64,000 bases of DNA from assembly GCA_017448185.1 (NCBI GenBank), contig JAFSLX010000061.1, positions 1 to 64,000 on the forward strand, written 5' to 3'. Both the position numbers and the translations under genes were made by a program. Each line of letters opens with the position of its first letter. Position 1 is the first letter of the stretch. Of the stretch, positions 1 to 12,900 are shown piece by piece. The notes under the pieces are model-generated. The model had not been told where the DNA came from. It made no database searches and saw only the letters and a list, made by a program, of their open reading frames with translations. This DNA comes from Bacteroidales bacterium (lineage in GTDB: Bacteria; Bacteroidota; Bacteroidia; Bacteroidales; P3).

Positions 1-60
1 GTTGTTCAGTCGTTGTTCAGTGTTTGACTGAACAACGACTGAACAACGACTGAACAACGG
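1..60. repeat. Palindromic cluster of GTTGTTCAGTC units (copy 1)
   Basis: Two direct units of GTTGTTCAGTC type (1-21) face two inverted units (27-47) across a GTTTG loop, giving a perfect 21-bp inverted repeat. A further inverted unit continues to base 60, and its partner arm is probably cut off by the window edge. The same family recurs at 22931-23025, 38387-38433 and 62941-63035. There is no T-run, so a simple terminator is not evident. The rest of 1-337 is AT-rich noncoding sequence with a promoter near 227. Confidence 0.9.
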
Positions 61-226
61 CCGAACCATAAGCGCAGCGCTACCCACCAGCACCCCGACC
101 CGCCAACCTGTAGACCTACCGATTTGCAAGCAAGTAAACAAATTGATTTTTAAATACATAGCCAACCCACACTATACTCACACAAAAAAAAATAAAATTT
201 TACATTATACATTCTAAAAAAAAATG

Positions 227-234
227 TAACTTTG
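227..234 (+). promoter_or_regulatory. Bacteroidota -7 box for the first giant gene
   Basis: TAACTTTG matches the Bacteroidota -7 consensus TAnnTTTG and sits about 100 bases before the ATG at 338. No good TTTG -33 element is found at the usual 19-21 base spacing; only a T-rich stretch near 198-201 is there. The transcript leader would be about 95 bases. No gene is seen in 61-337. Confidence 0.6.
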
Positions 235-337
235 CAACAGCAAAATAAAGCACACGCGCACGCAAGCGCATGAGCCACAACACCATACCGAAAAGAGAAA
301 CAACTTGAAACGGCAAACAACATAAACCATTAAAAAC

Positions 338-3300
338 ATGCAACCCCTATACGGAACATCTTTTAACACAACCGGGAACCCCTTCAAGACCTGGCGGCGG
401 GGAGCCGCACTGCTCGTCCTGTTGGCGGCGCTGCTGCCCGCAGCGTGGGCACAGACCAACATCACCTCGCTGAGCAGCATCACCGACATGGCCGGTAACT
501 ACCGCATCACCTCCAACATCGACGCCTCCTCCCACACCACCATCGCCGGTCCCTTCACGGGCACTCTTGAGGCGGCCATCGACCCCGCCACCCACATGCC
601 CTACCGCATCACCGGCCTCACCCAGCCCCTCTTCGCCACCGTTACCGGCACGGTGAAGAACCTGGTGCTCGAAAATGTAAATATCAGCCAAAGTGGACAG
701 GTTGGAGCCATCGCCTGCATTGCTACCGGCGCGGCCCGTATCTATAATGTCGGCATCCTATCAGGCTCCGTGGGCAGCACCGGCACCTCGACAGCCAACG
801 ATGCCACCGACTGCTGCGGCGGCCTTGTAGGCCTGCTCGACGGCAATTCCAATGAGTCGAATACGCCTCGTGTTGTCAATTGCTATTCATACGCCGATAT
901 CACCGATGGTAATCGCGTGGGTGGCATTGTGGGCTACAACAATTACGCCACCACCAGTACAAACCGACGTTCGATGGTCTTCGCCTGTATGTTCTATGGC
1001 GACATCACGGGTGGCAATAACATTGCGCCAATTTACAACGGCACAAATATTATCAACAAGGATGCCAACGGCGTGAGCAACTTCAACTACTTCCGCATCG
1101 ATGCCCCCTTTGTGGCCCCCTCTGGCGTCACCTACAACTGTGCCCTCGGCGCCGAAGACCGTTTCCTGCAGCGGTTCGAGTTCTACCGCCATATCCTCAA
1201 CGGCCACCGTGAATTGGCTGGCTGGTGGGCCACTGGCACCTACAGCGGCAGCGAGATGATGAAATGGGTTATGCTGCCCGACAGCATAGGCACCGACCAC
1301 CCCTACCCCATACTTATGGAGGCGGGCAAATACTCCTCAGTGGTAAACATCGACGCAGAGCACTCCACCACCGGCAAGCCCCGCAACCAGGGCGGCAAGC
1401 TGGGCACTCTGACGGTAAAAATACGGATGGGCGACGGCGCAGTGTATCTCCATCCAGGTTCCGGGGAAACCGAAGCTCAAATCACCAACCCACAGCTCAT
1501 CCTCAACATCACCGACAAGGACACCGCCCATTTCAACTTCAACTACTACAAGGTGCAGCTGCCCTACTACAACGACGTGGGCACCAAGAACTACACAGGC
1601 AACCGTGTGGTGACGGGCTGGAAGATTGTCAAAATCAACAATCAGACGGCTGCTTCCGTCCCAAGCTGCTATTCGACGGGCGAAGACGTGACCTATACTG
1701 ACGGTGAGTTGACAGCAACCCCATACAACTTTGCCGACCGCAACTGCACCGACAAAGACCTCTACGTCGTCAGCAAACGCGTCTTCAACCAAGGTGCCTA
1801 CTGGGATGTGCCCTACGGTGTCGACTCCATCATCATCGAACCCTATTGGGCCAAATGCGTCTATCTGGCCGATGGCTACGCCGATGTGGTGTACAATACG
1901 GCCATGGGCACAGCCTACAATGTGCCAAATGTCGGCGGTGGAGAGAAATACACCAACCGCAATAGCTATTCCATCGCTGGAGAGAGCCAAAGGGTTTTCA
2001 CCAATAAGGGCGACGCTATCGCAACTTCGAACTATGGACTTTTTCAGGGGGTGAGTGGTTCGGGTAGTCACACCGTTTATGATTATGCCGTGGTGCTTGT
2101 GGGTAACTATCATTTTTATGGCAGCTTGGACGCAGATAAGAGCAAGCCCTATACGGTTACCTCTATCGACCTTGACGGTGACAATGAGCCCGACTATTCC
2201 TATATCCTGCGTTTTGACAGTCGTAGAACTGTCCACCCAGTGAGGGTCGACTTCATCAATATCCCCGGTCTTGGTATGGCGCAGAAGTCCACTGGCGGCA
2301 ACGGTTCCTACAACTTCGGTATCATGCAACCCCTCTATTGGTTCGAGAGCACCAACACCTCGCTTTTCCGCGTCACGCAGTTCGAGTATGACAATAAAAA
2401 CAGAATTGCTGCCCCCTATATCCTGCAGGGAGGTGTGATGGAGCAGTGGGTGAATGGACAGAGCGGCGGCCATGCCAATTTGACCACCTATTTCCATGTG
2501 GGCGGCAACGTGTGGTTCAAGGAGTTCCACCGCGGTACCCACCAGGATGCCCAATATGATGCCAACCATTCCCCCGTGTCGGTAACTGGCGGTGACTTCG
2601 ACCAGTTCCACCTCACAGGTCTCTACCGCGCCGATGTCACCATCCGTGACGACAACGCTGAGTGCTACATTACCGGCGGACGCTTCCGCGTGGTAGCAGG
2701 CACTGGCATGGATGGCATAGGCCACCCCACCAACCATACCAATGGCAACATCACCTGGATTATCGACAATGCTGACATCAAGGAGTTCTATGCTGGCAGT
2801 TTCAACGCCGACAAACCTGCACAAGGTAACCTCCACACCATCGTCAACGGCGGACATATCGATTTCTTCTGCGGCGGCCCCAAATTCGGCGATATGAACG
2901 CTGGACGCACCGTCACCACCACGGCCACGGGCTGCACCTTCGGCACCTTCTTTGGTGCTGGTTACGGTGGCAACTCCTACGGTCGCCAAGCACCGAGAAA
3001 CCATAACAGCATTACAAACTTCCCCCATAACGATGGTCAAGCGGGTAACGATGCTTCCTGGAACGCATGGTTGGCTCGATTCTACAAGCAAGAATACGAT
3101 GCCACCTACGGTGGCGTCTCCACCCAGTTCAGCTACCAGTTCCTGCCCCAGTCGGGCAACACCAACAATGTGGCTCGTATCTTTGTGGAATATGTGAAGT
3201 TTTCGCTGGCAACCACACATAGCGTAACATCAACATTGACAGAATGCACTATCCTGAATAACTTCTACGGCGGCGGCAGCCTCGGCAAGGTCGACGGCAC

Positions 3301-3817
3301 CGTTACCTCCACTCTCGACAGCTGTACCGTCTACGGCAATGTTTTTGGAGCTGGTTTCTCGGCCTCGTTGCCCACCGTCGAGGTCGACAGCATCGGCTTC
3401 CTCACCGAACCCTACTACTACACCGAACTCGGTACCTACCGCACTGGCATCAAGAACCGCACCACCACCTACACCTGGAGAGATACCAATGTTACTGTCA
3501 ACAATACAGCAAGTGCCATTGACAAAACCGATGGGAAGCATTTCCTCTACACCAATGAGGACCTCAAAGCCCTCGGCACCGTAACAGGCAATGTCACCCT
3601 CATACTAAGGGGCACCACCACGGTGGGGACACTTGTTGGCGATGTCCTCAAACCCAACACCGGCAACGTCTACGGCGGTGGCGACATGAGTGGCGTCACC
3701 GGCGGCGGCAACACCACCGTCACCCTTCAAGAGGGTGTCACGGTTCACGGCAACGTCTACGGCGGTGGCAACAACGGCCCCGTCGGCGGCCGCTCCGAGG
3801 TGAAGATCCAGGACTAA
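338..3817 (+). CDS. Giant exported repeat protein 1 (1159 aa)
   Basis: Exported protein of unknown function. Residues 1-38 form a signal peptide with a basic stretch, a Leu/Ala-rich core and an AWA cleavage site before Gln39. A GLUG-like stretch (GGLVGLL, then GGIVGYNN) lies around residues 160-200. The middle is rich in Gly, Asn, Thr and Tyr and looks beta-rich. From about residue 976 on, modules of the type FYGGGSLGKV, VFGAGF and VYGGGDMSGV appear; they are the same kind that fill the next gene. The protein stops in mid-repeat (NVYGGGNNGPVGG then a short tail) with no T9SS sorting domain. It has its own promoter and a strong terminator at 3841. It could be an adhesin or a structural surface protein; the sequence does not show which. 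The ATG at 338 is the only start that gives an intact signal peptide. Confidence 0.85.
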   Translation: MQPLYGTSFNTTGNPFKTWRRGAALLVLLAALLPAAWAQTNITSLSSITDMAGNYRITSNIDASSHTTIAGPFTGTLEAAIDPATHMPYRITGLTQPLFATVTGTVKNLVLENVNISQSGQVGAIACIATGAARIYNVGILSGSVGSTGTSTANDATDCCGGLVGLLDGNSNESNTPRVVNCYSYADITDGNRVGGIVGYNNYATTSTNRRSMVFACMFYGDITGGNNIAPIYNGTNIINKDANGVSNFNYFRIDAPFVAPSGVTYNCALGAEDRFLQRFEFYRHILNGHRELAGWWATGTYSGSEMMKWVMLPDSIGTDHPYPILMEAGKYSSVVNIDAEHSTTGKPRNQGGKLGTLTVKIRMGDGAVYLHPGSGETEAQITNPQLILNITDKDTAHFNFNYYKVQLPYYNDVGTKNYTGNRVVTGWKIVKINNQTAASVPSCYSTGEDVTYTDGELTATPYNFADRNCTDKDLYVVSKRVFNQGAYWDVPYGVDSIIIEPYWAKCVYLADGYADVVYNTAMGTAYNVPNVGGGEKYTNRNSYSIAGESQRVFTNKGDAIATSNYGLFQGVSGSGSHTVYDYAVVLVGNYHFYGSLDADKSKPYTVTSIDLDGDNEPDYSYILRFDSRRTVHPVRVDFINIPGLGMAQKSTGGNGSYNFGIMQPLYWFESTNTSLFRVTQFEYDNKNRIAAPYILQGGVMEQWVNGQSGGHANLTTYFHVGGNVWFKEFHRGTHQDAQYDANHSPVSVTGGDFDQFHLTGLYRADVTIRDDNAECYITGGRFRVVAGTGMDGIGHPTNHTNGNITWIIDNADIKEFYAGSFNADKPAQGNLHTIVNGGHIDFFCGGPKFGDMNAGRTVTTTATGCTFGTFFGAGYGGNSYGRQAPRNHNSITNFPHNDGQAGNDASWNAWLARFYKQEYDATYGGVSTQFSYQFLPQSGNTNNVARIFVEYVKFSLATTHSVTSTLTECTILNNFYGGGSLGKVDGTVTSTLDSCTVYGNVFGAGFSASLPTVEVDSIGFLTEPYYYTELGTYRTGIKNRTTTYTWRDTNVTVNNTASAIDKTDGKHFLYTNEDLKALGTVTGNVTLILRGTTTVGTLVGDVLKPNTGNVYGGGDMSGVTGGGNTTVTLQEGVTVHGNVYGGGNNGPVGGRSEVKIQD

Positions 3818-3840
3818 ACCAAACGGAAATCGGTGCTACA

Positions 3841-3879
3841 ATCCCAGGCGGAGAATCCCGTCTGGGATTACTTTTTTTT
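3841..3879 (+). terminator. Rho-independent terminator after giant gene 1
   Basis: ATCCCAG (3841-3847) pairs with CTGGGAT (3862-3868), the stem is extended by further pairs toward the loop, and the hairpin is followed by a run of eight T (3872-3879). It lies 24 bases after the stop codon. Confidence 0.85.
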
Positions 3880-3886
3880 ATGTCTG

Positions 3887-3917
3887 TTTGTAAATAAAGT
3901 TTTTTTTTGTATATTTG
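3887..3917 (+). promoter_or_regulatory. Promoter of giant gene 2
   Basis: A TTTG element (3887-3890), a 19-base spacer and TATATTTG (3910-3917) together match the Bacteroidota sigma-ABfr consensus. Transcription would begin near 3923, so upstream TTG or ATG codons before that point cannot be the translation start. This supports the start at 3988. Confidence 0.85.
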
Positions 3918-3987
3918 CAGTTGTCAACGACATGCTGTCTGCCGCTGTAATGGGCTGGTTTTCAGCACGTATATGTGTTTGTATACT

Positions 3988-6900
3988 ATGATGAAGAAAT
4001 ATAAAAATATACTCAGTGTGGCCGCAATGGCGGCAATGGTGTTTTTTTCTTTCGCGGGCGCGCAGGCGCAAACGTCACATGTCACCATCGGCGGCAGTGT
4101 CTTCGGCGGCGGCAATATGGCGGCGGTAGGAAAAGGCACGACGGTGCTGATTGACCAGGCTGACGCCCAGATCACCGGCGATGTTTACGGAGGCGGTGCA
4201 CTGGCCGAGGTGGACACTACCCGTAAGTCCAATCCTTTCACAACACTTGGTGCTCTCCAAGCAGGCGACTCCATCGTTGTCACCATCCTGCAGGGCTCCA
4301 TTGGCCGTGATGTCTATGGTGGCGGTTTGGGCAATGCCGGCACGGCAGCCAACGTCTACGGCCCCGTGTTTGTCAACATCGGTACCCTGGATGGTGACGA
4401 TACCCTTGGCAGCGCCACCATCAACGGCATGGTTTTCGGCGGAAACAATATCAACGGAACCCCCAAGGACAGTATCCACGTTAATATCTGGAAAACGGCG
4501 AGAGGCGGTGCAAAAGAGGTAGGGTCCTTCACGGAAGAGGGATTCCTCGCCCATATAAGAGACAATGCATCGGCACACAGTGCTTCTTCCTTCGCCCTGC
4601 AAGCCGTCTATGGCGGCAGCAACAAGGCCGACTATGTCCCCGTTGCCGGCAAAGGTGCCAAGGTTTGGGTCCATGGCTGCTCGAATACTGTCAAGATGCT
4701 CTATGGCGGCGGCCGTGCCGCTGCCGTGGGAAGTGCAGTGACAAACGCCCCTGCGGTAGACAGCATCACGGCCAATACGTTCGTCATTGTCGACGGTGGC
4801 CGCATAGACACCCTCTTCGCTGGCGGCGATGGACATACCACGGACGGCAGCGGCAACTACCTCCCCGCCGACATCCACGGCAACGTGAATGCCCATGTGC
4901 GCGGTGGTTTACACACCGCCGTCTTCGGTGCCAGCAACACCGCCGGTAGCATCACCGGAAACAAAGACATCACTATCGACAAGAGCGGTCCCTGTGAAAC
5001 CAATCCCGAAGCCATCGGCACCCTCTTCGGAGGTGGCAACATGGCCGATGCACAAGGCAACTTGAGTCTTACCGTGGAATGCGGCGCCGGATACTTCAAC
5101 GAGATCTACGGCGGCTGTAACCTGGCCGATGTCATCAATGGCAATGTCGTACTCACCATCAAAGGTGGCCACATTGGCAATGTCTACGGTGGCTCGAAGG
5201 GTGTGAAGCAGGTGGGCACTGAGGGACAGCAAGGCTATGTGGCTCCTGTGGCTGCCGACATCTACGGCAGCGTCACCCTCAACCTCTACGGCGGCACCAT
5301 GGAAAACGCCTTCGGAGGCTCGAACCAGAACGGCAACATTGATAGCACTATCACCGTCAACGTCCTCAACCACGAGGGAACGTGCGGCTTGAACATAACC
5401 AACAACCTTTACGGCGCCGGCAATGTGACGCCCTACACTCCCAGCAAACTCACCAAAGGTGCCCATTCCCCTGTGGTCAATGTGATACATGTAGGCACCT
5501 CAGGCAGCATCGGCGGCAGCGTCTATGGCGGTGCCAAGGGTGACGGTGCCACAGTCACTGCCGACCCCATAGTCAACTTCGGCTACGATACTACCACTAT
5601 GGCCAGTCTTGATGGCGTAGTTTATCCCGACGCCAGCATCCCTGACAGGGACAACTACCGTGTCGTTGCCACTGGCAATGTCTATGGCGGCGGCGACGCG
5701 GCTGTCACCAATGGCAGCGCTACGGTGTTCATGTATAAGAGCAACAGCCAGGCGACCGAAGTCTTCGGTGGCGGTAACGCGGCTGATGTCGACAGTGCCG
5801 CCTCGGTAACCATCTCCGACGGCACCGTCACGGCTGGTCTCTACGGCGGCTGCAACACCAGCGGAACCGTGGGTGGCAATATCACCGTGACCGTCAACAG
5901 CGGTACCATAGGCACCAACGATGCCATCTATAACGACGGCATCTTCGGCGGCGGCTATGGCGCCGGAACCTCCACCGACAGCAACGTCACCGTCAACATC
6001 AACGGCGGCACTATCTATGGCGACGTCTACGGCGGCTCCAGCCTCGGCAGCGTCAACAACAACGTGGGCAACGATGTCACCACCGTCAACATACTCTCTG
6101 GCACAGTGAATGGCACTGTCTTCGGCGGCGGTCTCGGCGATAATTCTAACGCGGCCCAGGTCAACGGCGAGATTGTCGTCAACATCGGTCAGGACAACGG
6201 CGACGGCACCTACGACGGCGACGCCACCATCACTGGCAACATCTACGGCTGCAACAACACCAACGGCTCGCCGCAGAAGGATGTAACCGTGAACATCTAT
6301 TCCACAGCCCGCACCTCTGGTGTGAACGAGGTGGCTGACGCCGGCTACGCCATCGCCAACGTCTTCGGCGGTGGCAAGAATGCCGACTTCAGCGCCACTG
6401 GCAAGACCGCTACGGTCAACGTTTACTCTTGCGACAACACCATCGGCCGCATCTTCGGCGGCGGCGACGCTGCTGCCGTCCCTGGCGCGGCGGTGATGAT
6501 TAATGGCGGCCGCATTGACACCGTCTTCGGTGGCGGTAACGGCGAGGTGGTCAACACACATGCCGATGTCGGCGCTGGCGGCATCACCCTCAATCTGCAT
6601 GGCGGTAAGATTGGCATGATTATCAGCGCCAGTAACCAGCGCGGTACCATTGGTGGTTCCATCAACGTCACGGCCGACAACAGCAGCGGTTGCGACGAGG
6701 AGGTCACCGACTTCTTCGGCGGTGCCAACCAGGTGGACATCGGTACCAATGAACATCCTGTCGATGTCGTCACCACCATCGAGTGCGGCGCCGGCACCTT
6801 CACCAACGTCTATGGTGGTTCCAACCAGGCCAACATCATCGGCAACGTAGTCCTCAACGTCAAGGGTGGCACCATGGAGAATGTCTATGGCGGCTCGAAG

Positions 6901-9900
6901 GGTGTGGAAAACGGAACTGCCGCCAACATCACCGGTAACGTCACCCTCAACCTCTACGGCGGCACCATCAGCCAGGACGCCTTCGGCGGCTCGAACCAGA
7001 ACGGCTCCATCTCGGGCAACATCACCGTCAACGTCCTCGACCACGAAGGGACCTGCGCCCTCGATGTCAACAACATTTACGGTGGCGGCAACGTGACTCC
7101 CTATGCCCCCACCAGTTCCTCTGCCACCTCGCCCACCATCAATGTGATGCACATCAAGCAGTTGGCTGGCATCCGTGGCAACGTCTATGGCGGCGGCAAG
7201 GGTTCGACGGCTGTCGTCACAGCCCAGCCCCGCGTCAATATTGGCTACGTCGCTGCATCCATGAGTAATCTGTCCACCGTGGAATACCCTGCGGGCATCG
7301 ACCCCACCACGTATGTGGCCAAGGTCACCGGCAGCGTCTTCGGCGGCGGTAATGCCGCTGCTGTCAACGGCAGTCCCATCGTGACGATGGATAAGATCAA
7401 CAGCCAGGTCGGCGACCTCTATGGCGGCGGCAATGCGGCCGGTATCACCGGCAGCACCACTGTCACCATGAATAACGGCAGGGTCACCGACGGTATCTAC
7501 GGTGGCTGCAACACCTCGGGCACGGTGACAGGCAACAGCACCGTCGACCTGCTCGGCGGCACCATAGGCACCTCCAGCCACAACGCACGCATCTTTGGTG
7601 GCGGCTTTGGCCAGACCACCAATGTGGACGGCAATGTTCATATAACCTTCGGTAACGAGGCTGGTACAGCCACGCCCACCCTCAATGGCGACCTCTACGG
7701 CGGTTCGGCCCTCGGCAAGGTCAATACCAAGACTGCCAGCATCGTCAGAGACAACATGAACAGCGTCGAGACCACCACCATCGACATCCTTAGCGGTACC
7801 ATTAACGGAAATGTCTTCGGCGGCGGCCTGGGCGAGAAGAACGGTATCGACGGCGGCACTAGAAACATCGCTGCTATCGTCCACGGCAAGATACAAGTCA
7901 AAATCGGTAAGGACAATGGCGACGGCACCTACAGCGGCAGCGCCAAGTTGCAAAACGCCACTATCTATGGCTGCAACAACGTCAACGGTACTCCAGAGAA
8001 TGATGTCTACATCGATGTCTACAGGACTTACCTTAGGCCCACTGACTCGGTCAGCAATGGCATCACGGAAGACGCCACGTTCGCTATCGGCAATGTCTAC
8101 GGCGGCGGTAACCGCGCCGACTACGCACCCACCAACAAATACAGAGGAAATTTGACTGACATTAATGACTACCTGACTTCACAAAGTATAGTACCCGACG
8201 ACTCGACACGTCGACCCTTTGTCAAAAAGCCCCACGTCTTTGTCCACGGCTGCGCAAATACCATTATGGAGCTGTATGGCGGCGGCAATGCTGCAGCAGT
8301 GCCGGGCGACAGCGTGGTCTTCGACGGTGGCCGCTACGACCTGGTCTTCGGCGGCGGCAACGGCGCCCTCAGCCCTGCCGACGTCGGTGTGGGTGGTGTC
8401 TTCCTCGTCAGCAAGGCAGGCCTCTGCGGCTTCATCTACCAGCACTGTAACAGACGAGGCGCCGTCACCGGCAGTGTGACCGTCACCAAAGGTGGCAGCT
8501 GTTGTAATTGTAATAATGATACGTTGGTGGTGTTCAACCACTTCTGCGGCGGTAACGAGGTGGACATTTTGGGCAATTTCAACTATAAATTCACCTGTGG
8601 CGGTGTCGGAGACTACGGCAGTAAGCAGTACAACGCCCTCTATGGCGGCTGCCGTCTGGGCACCACTTATGGCAACATCACCCTGACTATCGAGGGCGGC
8701 ACATTCGGCACCATCTACGGCGGTCCCCGAGGCGATAAAGGCTATGCCGCCAGCGTCAAGAAATTCCCAGCTACACTGGCCGAGATGATTCAAGATACAG
8801 TCGATCATCCAGACGTTAATGATCGTAAGTACAACAAAGCTATGATTGACTTTATGAAGGCTAACCCCTCGTTGCACGGCACAGGTGGCAACGTCACCAT
8901 CATTCTCAAGGGCGGCACCGTAGGTACCGTCTATGGCGGCTGCGATGTCAACGGTAATGTCGAAGGCCGCATCACCATCATAGTCGACTCCACCGGCGAC
9001 GCTTGCCCGCTGGATGTCAACACCATCTATGGTGGCGGCAACCTGGCATCCTACAGCCCCGACACAGCCAATTCCAGCAAACCCTATTATAACGCCAACT
9101 ATCAATACCCCTTCATCGACCTCCAGAACGGCCATGTCAACCGCAATGTCTACGGCGGTGGCAAGGGTAGCCTCGCCAGCCTGAATAACGGCAAGGTTAC
9201 TTCCAACCCCTACGTTCACATGCATCCCGACGTTGCCAACAGCAAGAAGTTCCGCGTTGGTGGAGACATCTATGGTGGTGGCGAGCTGGGCCAGGTGCAG
9301 GGCAATACTAAAGTGCTCATCGAGAGCGGCGTCGTCAAGTATAACGTCTATGGCGCCGGTCTGGGTGACAACGAAGACGAGGGCTTCGGCCTCGTGGCAG
9401 GGAACACCTGGGTCGACATGCAGGGCGGCCAGGTGGAGCACAGCGTCTACGGCGGCGGCAAACTGGCTTCCGTGGGTAACTTCACAGCCTTCTACACCGC
9501 TGGCGATGTGAATAATGATCCGCGTCATGTCGTGGGCGAACCCAAGACCTGCCAGGCCGGTACCGGCGTGGCCAAGGTTACCCTCTCGGGCGATGCCCAA
9601 GTGGGTATCACCGACCCGAATGTTATGAACCCGACGGACCCCGACCAGGACGACTGCGGTTACATCTTCGGCGGCAGCAGCGGCGAGCTCGACTCCATCC
9701 ACTATCCCTCGGCCAGCAGGAGTGCCTTTGTCGATAGCACCTACCTCGAGATTGGTGGCAACGCCTTCGTCACCGCCTCGGTCTACGGCGGCTGCGAGAA
9801 CGGCCAGGTGCTGCGCAACACCTACGTCAAGATTACTGGCAACTGTCAGATAGGCGTCGGCTACCACTACGAGAATGGGAACCACGTCTTCGACGCCATG

Positions 9901-12900
9901 TATACCACTGAGCAGTGGAACAGTGCGATAGCCAACCCCCTTGCTGCGGCCAGCAACTTCCACGAATGCTACCACTGGCCCTACCATTTGCCCTACGCAT
10001 TCTATGACCCCTATGCCACATATGAACATAATGGTAGCTACTATTATGATGCAGAACATACTCAATCTGCAAATGGAGGCAGCGTCAATGCCTCCAACGG
10101 TCACTCCTTCTATGGCAACGTCTTCGGCGGTGGCTGCGGCTACTATGCCATCGAGCCCGATGGCGTCGATGTTCCCTTCGGCACTTGGCGCCGCGCGGCA
10201 GGCCGCGTCAACGGCAACACCCGCGTCGATGTCACCGGTGGTCATATTCTCACCAATCTCTATGGCGGCAATGAGATGACCGACGTGCTGGGCAGCTGCA
10301 CCGTCAACTTCAGCGACGGCACCCTCGGGGTGCCCCGCACCGTCGATTCCATCCGCGCGCACCCCGTCACTTGCTACCTCTTCGGTGCTGGCAAGGGCGA
10401 CACGCGTACGATATTTAATAAGAATACCAATGTGGGGAGTGTCTCCGTAAATGTCACCGGCGGCCGCATCTTCGGTTCCATCTTCGGCGGCGGCGAAGAC
10501 GGCCACGTCATGGGCAATGTCGAGGTCAATATCGACTTGCCCTCCAACGACGACAAGATCGGCACCACTGGCACCTCCTACGTCGACGGCAACGTCTTCG
10601 GCGGCGGCCGTGGTTTCACTGGCAATGCCCTTACCGCAGGTAACGTGGGCGGCAATATCACCGTCAACATCTCCAGGGGCACCGTGCTCGGCTCCGTCTA
10701 CGGCGGTGGCCGTATGGGCTCGGTGGGCTACGACCTCTGCAACACCGACGAGGAATGCTACGGCGTGATGACCACTGACCCCGCCCGCGGCAATATCACC
10801 GTCAACATCACCGGCGGCACCATCGGCAACGATGTCTCCACCGACTACAGCCTCGACCACCCGCGTGGCGGTAACGTCTTCGGTGGCCCCATGGGTCGTC
10901 TCGTCAAGCTCAACGACGAATATATCCTCCCGCTCTGGAGCAAACTCGGCAGTGCCCGACAGACCACCGTCAATATCTCCGGCGGTACCATCAAGAGTAA
11001 TGTCTACGGCGGTTCCGAGTTGGGCTCCGTCACTGGCAACACCTATGTCAACATCTCCGACAGTGCCGTCATCGGTGTCAGTGGCCGCAATCACGGTAAC
11101 GTTTACGGAGGTGGCTACGGCCATGCCGAACTCACCGGCACCGATGCCACACAGGCAGGCGATGCGGCCAACAGCGTGCCCGTCTTCGCTGGCCGCACCT
11201 ACGGCAACACCGCTGTCAGCATCTACGGCAACGCCATCCTCTATGGCGATGTCTACGGCGGCGGCGAAATGGCCTCGGTGGGTAATGAAAGCTACTACGA
11301 CACCACGGGTAACACCCTCGTCAACATCGGTACTGGAACGGTAAATGAGGAGACGGGATTCGCCACCAGTGTTGCCGGCAACGCCACCATCATCGGCGGC
11401 GACGTCTATGGTGCCAACAACATCAGCGGCACCCCCCTCGGCAATACCGAAGTCAATATCTATAGCACAGCCAGAACGGCCAAACAGGCAGCTTCTTATA
11501 CCGAGGCCGACCGCGAATACGCCATCGCCAATGTCTTCGGCGGCGGTAATCGCGCCGACTATCAGCCTGGCCCCACCGACCGCGCCGCCTCCGTGCATGT
11601 CTACACCTGCGACAACACCATCGAAGACCTCTTCGGTGGCGGCAACGCAGCAGCAGCCTACGGCACAGCCGTCACCATCGACGGCGGCCGCTTCGGCCGC
11701 GTCTTCGGCGGCGGTAACGGCGAGGATACGCCGGCCGACATCGGACTCGGCGGCACCAACACCATCATCAACGCCGGTAAAATTCACCAACTCTTCGGTG
11801 GCTCCAACGAGCGGGGCTCCCTCGGCGGCCCCGTCCGCACCCGCCTCGCCCATAAGGGTACTTGCGAAGAGAATATCGACGAGTTCTATGCAGGCTCCAA
11901 CGAGGCTCAAATCATTGGCGACATCGTCACCATCATCGATTGTAACCCCGAGAAGACTGGCGATGTTGATGAATTCTACGGCGGCTGCAACAAGACCGAT
12001 GTCTACGGAAACGTCACCCTCATCATCAATGGTGGCCACTACGGCCGACTCTTCGGCGGCTCCAAGGGTTCCAACAGCATAGCTGCCGACATCAAGAGAT
12101 ATGATGAAACCCACCATCCCGCAGGCCGTACTGACCTGATTGGCACCGGCGGCAACGTCAACCTCTATATCTATGGCGGCACCATCGGCAGTGCCTTCGG
12201 CGGCAGCGACACCAACGGCAATATCGAGGGCGCCATCAACGTTTATGTCAATGACACCAGCACCAACTGCCCGCTCAACCTCGACTATGTCTACGGCGGC
12301 GGCAACTTGGCTACCAACGCGGTTGTCGATGCCACCATCACCTCGCCCTACGTACACCTGCTGAACGGCATCGTGGACAGCAATGTCTACGGCGGCGGCC
12401 GCGGTACCCTCGATAACATCGAAAAAGGCAGGACTACCGCCAACGCCAAGGTGGAGATGAACCCCACCGGTGACCAGCATTTCTGGGTCAAGGGCAATAT
12501 CTATGGCGGCGGCGAGCTGGCCTACGTGGGCGGCAACGATACCGTCATCATCAATGGTGGCAAGGTGGGTCCCTATGCTCCTGCTGCCGGCACCACACGC
12601 TACACCCTCAAAGGCTGCGTCTACGGCGGCGGCCTCGGCAAACCGGGCAGCACCTATGCCAACTTCGCACGCGTCGGCGGCAACACTGTCGTCAGCATCG
12701 GTGCCAACACCGACACCATCCACGGCTCCGTCTTCGGCGGCGGCGAGGATGGCCAGGTGCTGGGCAACACCAGCGTCACGGTGGCGGGCGGTGTCATAGG
12801 TGTCCCCACCAAGTACACCGGTGACCTTAGCGAACTCAACACCTATGTGGGCAACGTCTACGGCGGCGGCCGCGGTATCGACCTCGATGCCTCCGGCTAC

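Noticed and set aside
3907..3987. Longer N-terminus of giant gene 2 from a TTG codon
   Set aside because: The extra codons overlap the TATATTTG promoter box and the predicted transcription start, and they put extra residues before the signal peptide.
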